Shown here: piece after piece, positions 24,149-33,050 of the stretch
How the letters are laid out: every line of letters starts with the position of its first letter
Position numbering within the stretch: position 1 is the stretch's first letter
Assembly: GCA_031292215.1 (NCBI GenBank)
Contig: JARLHO010000126.1
Coordinates: 1-40,744 of the forward strand
DNA length: 40,744 nt
Direction: 5' to 3'
DNA from: Syntrophobacteraceae bacterium
Lineage (GTDB): Bacteria > Desulfobacterota > Syntrophobacteria > Syntrophobacterales > Syntrophobacteraceae
The notes under the pieces: generated by a model
Seen by the model: only the letters and a program-made list of their open reading frames with translations
What the model was told of the DNA's origin: nothing
The model's database searches: none
Position numbers and translations under genes: made by a program

Positions 24149-25426
24149 ATGGACCATCCGCTTACAGCAAATATCCGCCCCGGGGAAGGTCCCCCGGATA
24201 TCGAGGCCTATGGAAAGGCGGGCGGATACCGCGCACTGCAAAAGGTCTTAAAGGAAGCAGACCCCAAGGGCCTTATTCAAACGGTCATGGATTCGCACCT
24301 GCGGGGACGGGGCGGGGCGGGGTTTCCCACGGGCCGCAAATGGAGCTTCGTACCCCCGGGCGATCGGGCCGCCCACCCCGTCTATTTTATAATAAACGCC
24401 GATGAGATGGAGCCTGGAACGTTTAAAGATAGATTGCTCCTCGAAGGAAATCCTCACCTGCTGATCGAGGGGACGATCATCGGCGCATACGCCATCCAGG
24501 CAGACATCGCCTATATTTTTTTGCGCCAGGAATATACCCTGGCCAAGCGGAGCTGCTCGCGCGCAATCGCCCGGGCCTACGAACGGGGATACCTTGGCAA
24601 AAACATACTGGGCAGCGGCTATAGCCTGGAACTCTATCTCCACACGAGCGCCGGGCGCTACATCTGCGGGGAGGAAACGGCCCTTTTAAACGCCCTCGAA
24701 GGCCGGCGCGCCATCCCGCGCGCCAAGCCCCCGTTCCCCCCGGTAACCGGTCTTTGGGGAAAGCCCACAATCGTAAATAACGTCGAGACCATCTGCAACG
24801 TCCCTATTATTGTCGAACACGGGGCCGACCGGTTCCGGGAGCTCAGCCGCTCGGTTGATGGAGGAACCAAGTTATACGGGGTGAGCGGCCGGGTAAAACG
24901 GCCGGGGCTGTGGGAACTTCCCATGGGCGCAACGATCCGTGAAATCCTCGAAGAACATGCGGGCGGGATGCGCGATGGGTTCAAGCTAAGGGGGATTATC
25001 CCCGGAGGCGCATCGACAGATTTTTTGGCGGCCGACCAACTGGATGTAAAGATGGACTTCGATTCGGTGGCAGCGGCCGGGAGCCGCCTTGGCACAGGGA
25101 CGATGATCATCTTAGACGATAGGACCTGCCCGGTGGGCATGGTGCTCAATTTGATCCGCTTTTTCGCCCGGGAGTCCTGCGGGTGGTGTACGCCCTGCCG
25201 CGAAGGGTTACCCTGGCTTGCGCGCATACTCGAAGCGATCGAAAACGGCGAAGGCCGTCCGCGGGATTTGGACATCCTTCGGCGCCACACCGGGCTTCTC
25301 GCGCCGGGACATACCTTTTGCGCCCTGGCCCCCGGCGCGGTCGAGCCTCTCCAGAGCGCTCTCACGCTCTTTGAGGAAGATTTTAACCGCCACATCCGCG
25401 AAAACCGCTGCCCGTGGAGGAAGTAG
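24149..25426 (+). CDS. nuoF: NADH-quinone oxidoreductase subunit F (NADH- and FMN-binding)
   Basis: A 425-residue 51-kDa subunit that oxidises NADH. GRGGAGFPTGRKWSF (about residues 50-64) binds FMN/NADH, and AYAIQADIAYIFLR, GRYICGEETALL and the GLWGKPTIVNNVETICNVP block follow. Cluster N3 ligands are Cys344, Cys347 and Cys350 in SCGWCTPCREG plus Cys391 in HTFCALAPGA. ATG 24149 was chosen because the open frame upstream overlaps nuoE and carries no family sequence. The HydB-like N-terminal extension is absent, so a typical complex I NuoF is favoured over a bifurcating hydrogenase subunit. Confidence 0.94.
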   Translation: MDHPLTANIRPGEGPPDIEAYGKAGGYRALQKVLKEADPKGLIQTVMDSHLRGRGGAGFPTGRKWSFVPPGDRAAHPVYFIINADEMEPGTFKDRLLLEGNPHLLIEGTIIGAYAIQADIAYIFLRQEYTLAKRSCSRAIARAYERGYLGKNILGSGYSLELYLHTSAGRYICGEETALLNALEGRRAIPRAKPPFPPVTGLWGKPTIVNNVETICNVPIIVEHGADRFRELSRSVDGGTKLYGVSGRVKRPGLWELPMGATIREILEEHAGGMRDGFKLRGIIPGGASTDFLAADQLDVKMDFDSVAAAGSRLGTGTMIILDDRTCPVGMVLNLIRFFARESCGWCTPCREGLPWLARILEAIENGEGRPRDLDILRRHTGLLAPGHTFCALAPGAVEPLQSALTLFEEDFNRHIRENRCPWRK

Positions 25427-25429
25427 CCG

Positions 25430-28159
25430 ATGGCAACGATCCTTATCGACGGCCGCCCATACGAGGTTAAAGACGGGCAGAACTTGCTCCAGGCCTGCCT
25501 TACTCTTGGTTTTAACGTGCCCTATTTTTGCTGGCACCCTGCCCTTGGCTCTATCGGCGCATGCCGCCAATGCGCGGTCAAGCGCTTTAAAAACGAAAAA
25601 GACACCGGGGGCGAGATCGTCATGGCCTGCATGACTCCCGCCGAAGACTCCATACGCATTTCCATAGACGATCCGGAAGCGGTCGGTTTTCGAGCGAGTG
25701 TAATCGAGTGGCTCATGCTAAACCACCCGCACGACTGTCCGGTATGCGATGAGGGAGGCGAGTGCCACCTGCAGGACATGACGGTCATGACGGGCCATGC
25801 GTACCGCGAAAACAGATTCCGCAAGCGTACCTACCGCAACCAGGACCTTGGCCCGTTTGTAAACCACGAGATGAACCGCTGCATCCAGTGCTACCGCTGC
25901 GTGCGCTACTACCGAACCTACGCCGGGGGAGGAGATTTGAACGTATTTTCCTCCCACGACCACCTCTATTTCGGGCGATCGAGCGAGGGGAGGCTCCAAA
26001 ATGATTTCAGCGGAAACCTGGTGGAAATCTGCCCGACCGGCGTCTTTACCGATAAGACCCTCAAAAACCACTACACCCGCAAGTGGGACATGGAGACCGC
26101 CCCCTCGGTTTGCGTTCACTGCAGCCTTGGGTGCAATACTATCCCCGGGGCCCGCTACGGGAAACTTAGGCGGGTTCGAAACAGGTACAATCGCGACGTA
26201 AACGGCTATTTCCTGTGCGACCGGGGGCGCTACGGATACGAGTTCGTAAACGGCCCCCTGACTGTCCAGGCGCCGCTCGCCAAAACATCCAGGGCGCCCG
26301 AACCGGTCGCGCTTTCCGGTGAGGAGGCGCTGGCGCGCGCTGCCGCCTGGATCGCAAACAGCCCCGGGGTGATCGGCATCGGCTCGCCCCGGGCATCCAT
26401 TGAATCCAATTTCGCCCTTCGTACCCTGGTTGGCCCGGATAATTTCTATGCCGGACTTTCCGATAAAGACTTTGAAATACTAAATCTCGCATGGGAGGTC
26501 CTGCGAAACGGAGTGGCCCGCACCCCTCCTTTGAGTGAGACAGCGCAGGCCGATGCCGTCTTTGTTCTGGGAGAAGACGCGGGCAACACCTCGCCGGTTC
26601 TGGCTCTAAACCTGCGTCAACTGGCCCGCCGAAAGGCCGCAGGGCTTATGGAGGAGGCGAAAATCCCCACCTGGAACGACTCCCCCATCACTCGGCTGGC
26701 CGAATCCGAAAAAGGAGCGCTATACCTTGCCACGCCCTGCGCAACCTCGCTAGACGATATGGCCTTAAAAACCTTTCACGCCGCCCCCCCAGACCTTGGC
26801 CGGCTGGGCTTCGCGGTAGCCTCCGTAATTTCGCCGGCAAACGCTCCGAAGGTAGCGGACCTTATCCCGGAAGAACTCCGCCTGGCAGAGAAAATCGCGA
26901 GGGCGCTAAAATCTGCTGCCCGACCGCTGATCGTATCGGGTGCGGGGAGCAAAAGCCGCACGCTCATCGAGGCCGCCGCCAATATCTGCACAGCTCTTAG
27001 GCAGATCGGCCGGCCGGCGCAAATCATTTTGGCCCTTCCCGAGGCAAACAGCCTGGGGTTGGCTATGCTGGGGGCCTCAGGCGGCATTGAAACCGCCTCC
27101 GGAGAACTTCTAAGCGGCCGCGCGGCTACGGTTATCGTTTTAGAAAACAATCTCTTCCGGCGCTGCTCGCCCGAAACGACAAGGGATCTTTGGGGCGCGG
27201 CAAAACATGTGATCGCAATCGATCATATCGTAAACGCCACGACTTCCCGGGCCGAACTGGTACTACCCGCAGCCTCGTTTGCCCAATCCTCGGGAACCAT
27301 GGTCAATAACGAAGGACGCGCTCAGCGATTTTTCCGGGTGTTTTCTCCCAAAGCTCCGATAAAAGAGAGCTGGCGCTGGATGCGCGACATCATGGGGGCG
27401 CTCTGGCGGCCCGAGGCTGCCGGGTGGCATGGCCTGGACGACCTGATAGCGGCCATAGCTGCGGCAATTCCCGTATTTTCCGCCCTCCCCTCAGCGGCCC
27501 CTGGCGCCGATTTTCGGCGGGCGGGCGGAAAGGTCCCGCGACAGAGCCACAGGTACAGCGGTCGAACCGCCATACTGGCGCAAATAGATGTCGATGAGCC
27601 CAAGGCCCCGGAAGATCCCGATACGCCCCTGGCATTTTCTATGGAAGGAGACCATCGCCAGCCCCCGTCCGCGCTCATCCCGAAGTTCTGGGCGCCCGGC
27701 TGGAACTCCATTCAGTCGCTTAACAGGTTTCAGCAGGAAATCGGGGGCCCGTTGCGGGGCGGAGACCCCGGCGTGCGGCTAATCGAGCCATCCCCGCAGG
27801 CAAAGGCTCGCTATTTTACGGCCATTCCCGCCCGGCAAGTGGTGAGAGTTGGAAAGTGGGTATTTGTTCCCCTCCACCACGTCTTTGGCTCGGAGGAACT
27901 TAGCGCTCTTTCGCCGGGGGTGGCCGGGCTCTGTCCAAAACCCTACGTGGCGCTTCATCCGGAGGACGCCGCAGCCCTTGGAATAACCGAGGGCGGCAGG
28001 GCGAGAGTGGATGTGGACGGCTCGGCATACGATTTGAGCGTCCGCATGGTTCCCACTCTTTCTCGCGGCGTGGCAGGCCTTCCGGTCGGGCTTCCCGGCG
28101 GACCGGCCCTGGATCTGCCCGCATCGGGAAAAGTTTCCAGGGGGATAGCCGATGAGTGA
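25430..28159 (+). CDS. nuoG: NADH-quinone oxidoreductase subunit G
   Basis: A 909-residue iron-sulfur subunit. The N-terminal [2Fe-2S] ferredoxin domain has Cys34, Cys45, Cys48 and Cys67. The His-Cys3 [4Fe-4S] motif [12 protein letters not shown] follows at about 100-114, then CIQCYRC...CPTGVF with further ligands and the [10 protein letters not shown] cluster. The rest is a molybdopterin-oxidoreductase-like domain that keeps the fold, with [10 protein letters not shown] and [22 protein letters not shown]. The length equals E. coli NuoG (about 908). The start lies 3 bases after the nuoF stop, and the end overlaps nuoH by 8 bases. Confidence 0.93.
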   Translation: MATILIDGRPYEVKDGQNLLQACLTLGFNVPYFCWHPALGSIGACRQCAVKRFKNEKDTGGEIVMACMTPAEDSIRISIDDPEAVGFRASVIEWLMLNHPHDCPVCDEGGECHLQDMTVMTGHAYRENRFRKRTYRNQDLGPFVNHEMNRCIQCYRCVRYYRTYAGGGDLNVFSSHDHLYFGRSSEGRLQNDFSGNLVEICPTGVFTDKTLKNHYTRKWDMETAPSVCVHCSLGCNTIPGARYGKLRRVRNRYNRDVNGYFLCDRGRYGYEFVNGPLTVQAPLAKTSRAPEPVALSGEEALARAAAWIANSPGVIGIGSPRASIESNFALRTLVGPDNFYAGLSDKDFEILNLAWEVLRNGVARTPPLSETAQADAVFVLGEDAGNTSPVLALNLRQLARRKAAGLMEEAKIPTWNDSPITRLAESEKGALYLATPCATSLDDMALKTFHAAPPDLGRLGFAVASVISPANAPKVADLIPEELRLAEKIARALKSAARPLIVSGAGSKSRTLIEAAANICTALRQIGRPAQIILALPEANSLGLAMLGASGGIETASGELLSGRAATVIVLENNLFRRCSPETTRDLWGAAKHVIAIDHIVNATTSRAELVLPAASFAQSSGTMVNNEGRAQRFFRVFSPKAPIKESWRWMRDIMGALWRPEAAGWHGLDDLIAAIAAAIPVFSALPSAAPGADFRRAGGKVPRQSHRYSGRTAILAQIDVDEPKAPEDPDTPLAFSMEGDHRQPPSALIPKFWAPGWNSIQSLNRFQQEIGGPLRGGDPGVRLIEPSPQAKARYFTAIPARQVVRVGKWVFVPLHHVFGSEELSALSPGVAGLCPKPYVALHPEDAAALGITEGGRARVDVDGSAYDLSVRMVPTLSRGVAGLPVGLPGGPALDLPASGKVSRGIADE

Positions 28160-29105
28160 CATCCAATGTCGCCTCATAACAGTATTTGTCGTTCTCATCG
28201 GGGCCATGGCTGCGAGCGCCGCCCTTATCTGGCTCGAAAGGCGTCTTCTGGGACTTTGGCAGGACCGGTATGGACCAAACCGCGTGGGGCTTTTCGGTCT
28301 TCTCCAGGTTATGGCCGACATGATCAAAATTTTCTTTAAGGAAGACTGGATACCCCCCTTTGCCGACCGACCCGTCTTTGTCGTTTCACCGGCGATCGTC
28401 GTCGCGGCGACCCTCATCCCCTTTGCCGTTATTCCCTTTTCACCGGGTATAGCCATTGCGGATCTCAATATCGGCCTCCTTTTCTTTCTGGCCATGGCCT
28501 CCCTTAGCGTCTACGGGATCGTTTTGGGCGGCTGGTCTTCCCAGAGCAAATACTCGCTGCTCGGAAGCCTGCGGGCGACCGCCCAGTTGCTTAGCTACGA
28601 AGTCTTCATGGGGCTTTCCCTTATGGGAGTGGTCATGATGGCCGGCTCCTTTAGCCTTGGCGCCATCGTCCGCGCCCAGCGGGGAATGTGGTTTTGCATC
28701 CCGCAGTTTGTCGGATTCGTAATCTTTTTCATTGCCGGGCTAGCGGAAACGCACCGGATGCCCTTCGATCTTCCAGAGGCGGAAAGCGAACTGGTCGATG
28801 GCTATCACACCGAATATTCCGGTCTGAAATTTGGAATGTTTTTTGTCGGGGAATACCTGGGCATAACATTTACCTCGCTTATGACCGTCACGTTGTTTTT
28901 CGGCGGATGGCTTGGTCCGGTTTTACCGCCCATCGTGTGGCTCCTGGGAAAAACAGTGGTGTTTATCTGCCTTTTTATATTGATCCGGGCATCTCTTCCA
29001 AGGCCGCGCTACGACCAGCTCATGTCCTTTGCCTGGAAAGTCCTTCTGCCGCTTTCGCTTCTAAACCTGCTGGTTACGGCCGGGGTCCTCCTTACCCGCC
29101 GTTAA
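28152..29105 (+). CDS. nuoH: NADH-quinone oxidoreductase subunit H
   Basis: A 317-residue membrane subunit linking the quinone site to the proton-pumping arm. About eight transmembrane segments are seen, with [16 protein letters not shown] on the matrix side, [35 protein letters not shown] and [27 protein letters not shown], which carries the key Glu residues of the quinone tunnel. ATG 28152 overlaps the nuoG 3' end. Confidence 0.95.
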   Translation: MSDIQCRLITVFVVLIGAMAASAALIWLERRLLGLWQDRYGPNRVGLFGLLQVMADMIKIFFKEDWIPPFADRPVFVVSPAIVVAATLIPFAVIPFSPGIAIADLNIGLLFFLAMASLSVYGIVLGGWSSQSKYSLLGSLRATAQLLSYEVFMGLSLMGVVMMAGSFSLGAIVRAQRGMWFCIPQFVGFVIFFIAGLAETHRMPFDLPEAESELVDGYHTEYSGLKFGMFFVGEYLGITFTSLMTVTLFFGGWLGPVLPPIVWLLGKTVVFICLFILIRASLPRPRYDQLMSFAWKVLLPLSLLNLLVTAGVLLTRR

Positions 29106-29119
29106 GTGTGGAGCTCGTC

Positions 29120-29635
29120 ATGTTGAGTATCCTGCAAACGATCTGGGAGGTCTTACTGCACATGTTTCGAAGGCGGGAGACCATCCTCTATCCCGAGCAG
29201 CCGATAGCCTCGCCCCCGCGCTTCCGGGGACGCATCATACTCTCGCGCGACCCCGACAGCCATGAGCGCTGCGTTGCCTGCTACCTGTGCTCGGCGGCCT
29301 GCCCCGTGGACTGCATAGCCCTCCAGGCCACACAGGACGAGCACGGGAGGCGCTACCCCGAATTTTTCCGAATCAATTTCTCGCGCTGCATCCTGTGCGG
29401 ATTCTGCGAAGAAGCCTGCCCGACCTGCGCCATACAACTGACCAGCGATTTCGAATTCTGTGAGTATGAGCGAAAGAACATGGTCTATGAAAAGGAAGAT
29501 CTGCTGATAAGCGGCCCGGGCAAATATCCCGACTATAACTTCTACCGGGTCGCCGGCGTAGCGGTCGGGGTAAAAGACAAAGGGGAGTCGGGAAACGAAT
29601 TGCCCCCCGTAGACGTTCGAAGCCTTCTGCCGTGA
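29120..29635 (+). CDS. nuoI: NADH-quinone oxidoreductase subunit I
   Basis: A 171-residue peripheral subunit with two [4Fe-4S] clusters (N6a/N6b) that pass electrons to NuoB. The ligands are [15 protein letters not shown] and [15 protein letters not shown]. The N-terminal helix ([14 protein letters not shown]) anchors it. The true start is ATG 29120, 14 bases after nuoH; the much longer open frame upstream is out-of-frame sequence within nuoH. It is followed by the first GAAGCGG-type repeat instead of directly by nuoJ. Confidence 0.94.
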   Translation: MLSILQTIWEVLLHMFRRRETILYPEQPIASPPRFRGRIILSRDPDSHERCVACYLCSAACPVDCIALQATQDEHGRRYPEFFRINFSRCILCGFCEEACPTCAIQLTSDFEFCEYERKNMVYEKEDLLISGPGKYPDYNFYRVAGVAVGVKDKGESGNELPPVDVRSLLP

Positions 29636-29660
29636 TGGCGGATGCGCCAGAGGTTGATAT

Positions 29661-29774
29661 GAAAAGAAGCGGGAAGCGGGAAGCAAGAAGCGGGAAGCAA
29701 GAAGCGGGAAGCAAGAAGCAAGAATGAAAAGCCATTTCCCGCGCCGCGCGGGACTTCCTCGCTTCCCGCTCCTT
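29661..29774. repeat. GAAGCGG heptamer hairpin element A (nuoI-nuoJ gap)
   Basis: Seven-base steps GGGAAGC/AAGAAGC run in tandem from 29661 to about 29723, then GCGCCGCGCGGGACTTCC, then the complementary right arm CGCTTCCCGCTCC up to about 29774. The arms can pair into a long imperfect hairpin. It sits between the nuoI stop and the nuoJ ribosome binding site (AAAGGGG). Confidence 0.85.
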
Positions 29775-29795
29775 ATTTTGAAAGGGGTAAAAACG

Positions 29796-30308
29796 ATGAA
29801 TACTGCCTTCTACATAGCGGCGATCGTCGCCGTGATTTCCACGCTCATGGTGATCATTGAGTTTAACCCGGTGCATGCTCTTCTCTACCTGATCGTTTCG
29901 CTTCTATCGGTAGCGGTGATCTTTTTTCTTCTGGGCGCCCCTTTTGCCGCCGCCCTCGAAGTGATCGTCTATGCCGGGGCCATAATGGTGCTGTTCGTAT
30001 TTGTAGTCATGATGCTCAACCTGGGGCCCCAGTCCGCCGCAGGAGAAAGGTCCGGGTGGCCTGGGCGTCTGTGGTTTGGCCCTTTTGTGCTAACGGCCGC
30101 GCTTTTGGCGGAACTGGTCTTTGTCCTGCGCGGCGGGGGAGCGGTCGGTTTTCGCGAGGTAGGCCCCCAAGAGGTCGGGCTCGCACTCTTCGGTCCGTAT
30201 CTTTTCGGAACCGAGCTGGCTTCGATGCTTCTTCTAAGCGGGCTTATCGGGGCATACCACCTGGGCATAGGCTTTAAGGCCGCCGGAAAGGAGAAAGATT
30301 CGCTGTGA
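29796..30308 (+). CDS. nuoJ: NADH-quinone oxidoreductase subunit J
   Basis: A 170-residue antiporter-module subunit with five transmembrane helices, including the conserved pi-bulge helix region ALEVIVYAGAIMVLFVFVVMML (about residues 52-73). AAAGGGG lies about eight bases before ATG 29796; the upstream open frame comes from the repeat element and is not coding. The stop TGA (30306-30308) is embedded in GTGA (30305-30308), the remnant of an ancestral overlap with nuoK (see findings). Confidence 0.93.
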   Translation: MNTAFYIAAIVAVISTLMVIIEFNPVHALLYLIVSLLSVAVIFFLLGAPFAAALEVIVYAGAIMVLFVFVVMMLNLGPQSAAGERSGWPGRLWFGPFVLTAALLAELVFVLRGGGAVGFREVGPQEVGLALFGPYLFGTELASMLLLSGLIGAYHLGIGFKAAGKEKDSL

Positions 30309-30329
30309 CAACGCTCGTAGGACATGTGC

Positions 30330-30457
30330 GAAGAAGCAGGAAGCGAGAAGCGAGAAGCGAGAAGCGAGAAGCGAGAAGCAGGAAGCAGGAAGCAGGAATG
30401 GAAAAGCCATTGCTCCCGGCGCCCCTTCCCTCGCCGCGCGGGACTTCCCCGCTCCTT
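30330..30457. repeat. GAAGCGG heptamer hairpin element B (nuoJ-nuoK gap)
   Basis: AGAAGCG-type units run from about 30331 to 30396, then GGAATGGAAAAGCCATTG, TCGCCGCGCGGGACTTCC and CCGCTCCTTC on the right. It has the same layout as elements A and C, with a shorter right arm. The 217-bp MITE copy 3 follows directly. Confidence 0.85.
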
Positions 30458-30466
30458 CTTTTGAAA

Positions 30467-30683
30467 CTTACAATTACCCACACATGCGCCCACCTATCTC
30501 CTTTTGCAAAGTTGCAAATAAGGGGGGCGAGCGAGCCCAGCCGGTCCATGCGCGTCATTGCAAGCGGCTGGAGAGTAAATCACCCCAACCCCCCTTTGCA
30601 AAAAAGGGGGGCGATCGGGCCAAGCCCCTTTCCTGGGAGTCTCCGCTTAGGGGTAAGTGGGCGCATGTGTGGGTAATTGTCAG
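30467..30683. mobile_element. MITE-like palindromic element, copy 3 (217 bp), inside the nuo operon
   Basis: Termini CTTACAATTACCCACACATG and GTGGGTAATTGTCAG are near-exact inverted repeats. Exact 9-bp target duplications CTTTTGAAA lie at 30458-30466 and 30684-30692. The body is nearly identical to copy 2. It is inserted just upstream of the nuoK ribosome binding site, so nuoK must be translated from an mRNA carrying this large hairpin. Confidence 0.93.
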
Positions 30684-30707
30684 CTTTTGAAAGGAGAATG
30701 ATTAGCT

Positions 30708-31013
30708 GTGACACCGCCCGTAGGACATGTGCTTATGCTTGCCGCAGTGCTGTTTCTTCTCGGGTTGCTCGGAGTTCTTGTCCGGCGCAATATCATTTTC
30801 ATGCTTCTTTCGATCGAGATCATGTTTAACGCGGCAGGACTTGCCTTTGTGGCAGCGGGCTCGCGATGGGGCCGCCCGGACGGTCAGGTCATGTTCATCT
30901 TCATTATCTCGATGGCTGCCGCGGAAGTATCGGTTGCGCTGGCCCTGGTGCTCCAGATGCACCACCGCCTTAAGCTCCTGAATACCGATGCCGCGCAAAG
31001 CATGCGAGGATGA
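30708..31013 (+). CDS. nuoK: NADH-quinone oxidoreductase subunit K
   Basis: A 101-residue membrane subunit with three transmembrane helices and the conserved acidic residues in [16 protein letters not shown] and in the [11 protein letters not shown] segment, part of the proton path. It starts at GTG 30708 with AAGGAG 10-15 bases upstream; no ATG is available near the correct N-terminus. A partial duplicate of its first eight codons lies at 30305-30328. It is separated from nuoL by hairpin element C. Confidence 0.93.
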   Translation: MTPPVGHVLMLAAVLFLLGLLGVLVRRNIIFMLLSIEIMFNAAGLAFVAAGSRWGRPDGQVMFIFIISMAAAEVSVALALVLQMHHRLKLLNTDAAQSMRG

Positions 31014-31020
31014 TTTGAAA

Positions 31021-31146
31021 AGAAGCGGGAAGCGAGAAGCGGGAAGCGGGAAGCGGGAATGGACTCCCGCTCCCAGCTCCCCGTATCGCGCAGCGCGGGA
31101 CTTCCCTGCTTCTCCCGCTCCCAGCTTCCCGCTTCCCGCTCCTTCC
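31021..31146. repeat. GAAGCGG heptamer hairpin element C (nuoK-nuoL gap)
   Basis: It begins AGAAGCGGGAAGCGAGAAGC right after the nuoK stop, has GCGCAGCGCGGGACTTCC in the middle and a long right arm CCCAGCTTCCCGCTTCCCGC. Left and right arms are complementary over roughly 25 bases, the best-preserved hairpin of the three. Confidence 0.85.
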
Positions 31147-31160
31147 TTTAAGAGGTTGCC

Positions 31161-33050
31161 ATGCTCGGTTGGCTCTGGATAATTCCCGCCCTGCCCTTTG
31201 CCGGCGCCCTGGTGCTCGCGCTTTTCGGCGCGCGGCTGCCACGCCGGGTAAGCGGGGCGATCGGTGCGGGCTCCGTTGGACTTTCAGCGGTTGCCGCCGG
31301 GCTGGTCGCTCTAAATTTTATCGGTTCAGGATCCGCCGGCGGTTTGAGTTACACGCAAACCTTATGGACATGGCTTAACATCGCGGGCTTTCGTCCCTCC
31401 ATCTCACTCTATCTCGACGCACTTTCTCTGGTAATGGTACTCGTTATCACCTTCGTTTCGTTTCTCATCCACTTGTACTCTACGGAATTTATGACGGGCG
31501 ATGAAAACTACAGCCGGTTTTTCGCCGAGATGAACCTATTCGTCGGGTCGATGCTCACCCTGGTGCTAGCAGGTAACTTCCTGCTGCTCTACCTCGGCTG
31601 GGAAGGCGTTGGGCTTTGCAGCTACTTGCTGATCGGTTTCTGGTACAGGGAGCCTCAAAACGGATACGCGGCCAGAAAGGCATTCGTCGTCACACGGATT
31701 GGCGACACAGCGCTGGCAATTGCCCTTTTTCTCCTTTTCACCCACCTTGGGACCCTCAATATCCAGGAAGTCATGGCGCGCGCCGCGGGCGCCTGGCCCA
31801 TGGGTTCGGCCCTTGCCACCCTCACAGCCCTCCTCATTCTTGGGGGGGCGGTCGGAAAATCCGCCCAACTGCCCCTTCAGACCTGGCTGCCCGACGCCAT
31901 GGCAGGCCCCACTCCCGTAAGCGCGCTCATCCACGCCGCCACGATGGTGACCGCCGGCGTCTATCTCATCGCCAGGACCCATGTGCTCTTTACCCTTGCG
32001 CCGGCGGCCTTAAACGCCGTGGCCGTTATCGGCGCCGCCACCCTGCTTTTGGCAGGTTTTAGCGCCCTGGTCCAGCACGACATCAAACGGGTCCTCGCCT
32101 ACTCCACCATTAGCCAGATAGGGTACATGTTTCTTGCACTGGGCGTTGGGGCCTGGCCTGCCGCCCTATTCCACTTCATGATCCACGCTTTTTTCAAAGC
32201 CCTTCTCTTCCTGGGCGCCGGCTGCGTGATTCAGGCCATGGACGAGGAGCATGACATGTTCAAAATGGGCGGACTGCGAAAAGAGATGCCCCTGGTATTT
32301 TGGACATTTCTCATCGCCAGTTGCTCGCTTGCCGCGGTCCCGCTGGTTACTGCGGGTTTTTACAGCAAAGACATGATCATCTGGCAGGCGTACTCCTCAA
32401 CCCTTGGATCCGTGTGGCTATGGGCCGCAGCGATTTTCGGGGCGCTGCTTACCTCTCTCTATACCTTCCGCATGGTGATTCTGACATTTTTGGGCCCCCT
32501 GCTCAGGAAAGCCATTAAGCTCCCCGGATGGCGAATGAACGTTCCCCTGGTCGTACTGGCCGTACTGTCGATCGCCGGGGGCCTGGTAAATATCCCCAAA
32601 AATCTCGGGGGCATCCCGGCTCTAACCCAATTTCTTACAAGAGCCCTTCCTTCCTTTGTGGCCGCACCCGGCCGGGCCGTACACGCTGGTTTGTTTGAAA
32701 TATTTTCAGGGTGCGTCTCTTTGGGAGGCATCCTGCTGATCGAACTGTTCATGCGGTCCGGGTTTTACCAAAAGATCACAGAATCTCCCCCGGCAAAGGC
32801 CCTGCACGCCTTTTTATTTTCCGGCTGGGAATTTGACAGCCTCTATGACCTCGTTTTCGCCCACCCCTACGCCTGGCTTGCCCGCATCAACCGAAAAGAC
32901 ATAATCGATTATTTCTACACCGGAATCGGGTGGCTTAGCATCCGGGCATGGAGGGGGCTTATCGCAACGGAAAACGGGCGAGTTGCCTCCTTTGTTCTGG
33001 CGATTGCCCTGGGTGCGGCAATCATAATCGGATTGGCGGTGTTTCTATGA
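31161..33050 (+). CDS. nuoL: NADH-quinone oxidoreductase subunit L
   Basis: A 629-residue Mrp-type antiporter subunit at the distal end of the membrane arm. About 16 transmembrane helices are visible. LGWEGVGLCSYLLIGFW carries the conserved Glu, LQTWLPDAMAGPTPVSALIHAATMVTAGVYL and HDIKRVLAYSTISQIGYM carry conserved Lys and His residues, and a long lateral helix precedes the C-terminus. AAGAGG lies about seven bases before ATG 31161. It overlaps nuoM by 4 bases (ATGA). Confidence 0.95.
   Translation: MLGWLWIIPALPFAGALVLALFGARLPRRVSGAIGAGSVGLSAVAAGLVALNFIGSGSAGGLSYTQTLWTWLNIAGFRPSISLYLDALSLVMVLVITFVSFLIHLYSTEFMTGDENYSRFFAEMNLFVGSMLTLVLAGNFLLLYLGWEGVGLCSYLLIGFWYREPQNGYAARKAFVVTRIGDTALAIALFLLFTHLGTLNIQEVMARAAGAWPMGSALATLTALLILGGAVGKSAQLPLQTWLPDAMAGPTPVSALIHAATMVTAGVYLIARTHVLFTLAPAALNAVAVIGAATLLLAGFSALVQHDIKRVLAYSTISQIGYMFLALGVGAWPAALFHFMIHAFFKALLFLGAGCVIQAMDEEHDMFKMGGLRKEMPLVFWTFLIASCSLAAVPLVTAGFYSKDMIIWQAYSSTLGSVWLWAAAIFGALLTSLYTFRMVILTFLGPLLRKAIKLPGWRMNVPLVVLAVLSIAGGLVNIPKNLGGIPALTQFLTRALPSFVAAPGRAVHAGLFEIFSGCVSLGGILLIELFMRSGFYQKITESPPAKALHAFLFSGWEFDSLYDLVFAHPYAWLARINRKDIIDYFYTGIGWLSIRAWRGLIATENGRVASFVLAIALGAAIIIGLAVFL

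Larger units (their letters stand above)
30286..30732 (+). repeat. 44-bp direct repeat bracketing the nuoJ-nuoK insertion
   Basis: 30286-30329 (nuoJ end plus a non-functional nuoK start) and 30689-30732 (the working nuoK ribosome binding site and start) match at 40 of 44 positions. Both contain GAAAGGAGAA, CTGTGACA and CGTAGGACATGTGC. Everything between them is inserted repeat sequence. Confidence 0.9.

Noticed and set aside
28688-29119. Long N-terminal extension of nuoI
   Set aside because: This stretch is nuoH read in another frame; NuoI homology begins at ATG 29120.
30305-30676. Open frame of 123 codons between nuoJ and nuoK
   Set aside because: It begins with the duplicated nuoK start and then runs through the heptamer repeat and the MITE; the residues are repeat translation (SEKREARSRKQEAG), not a protein.
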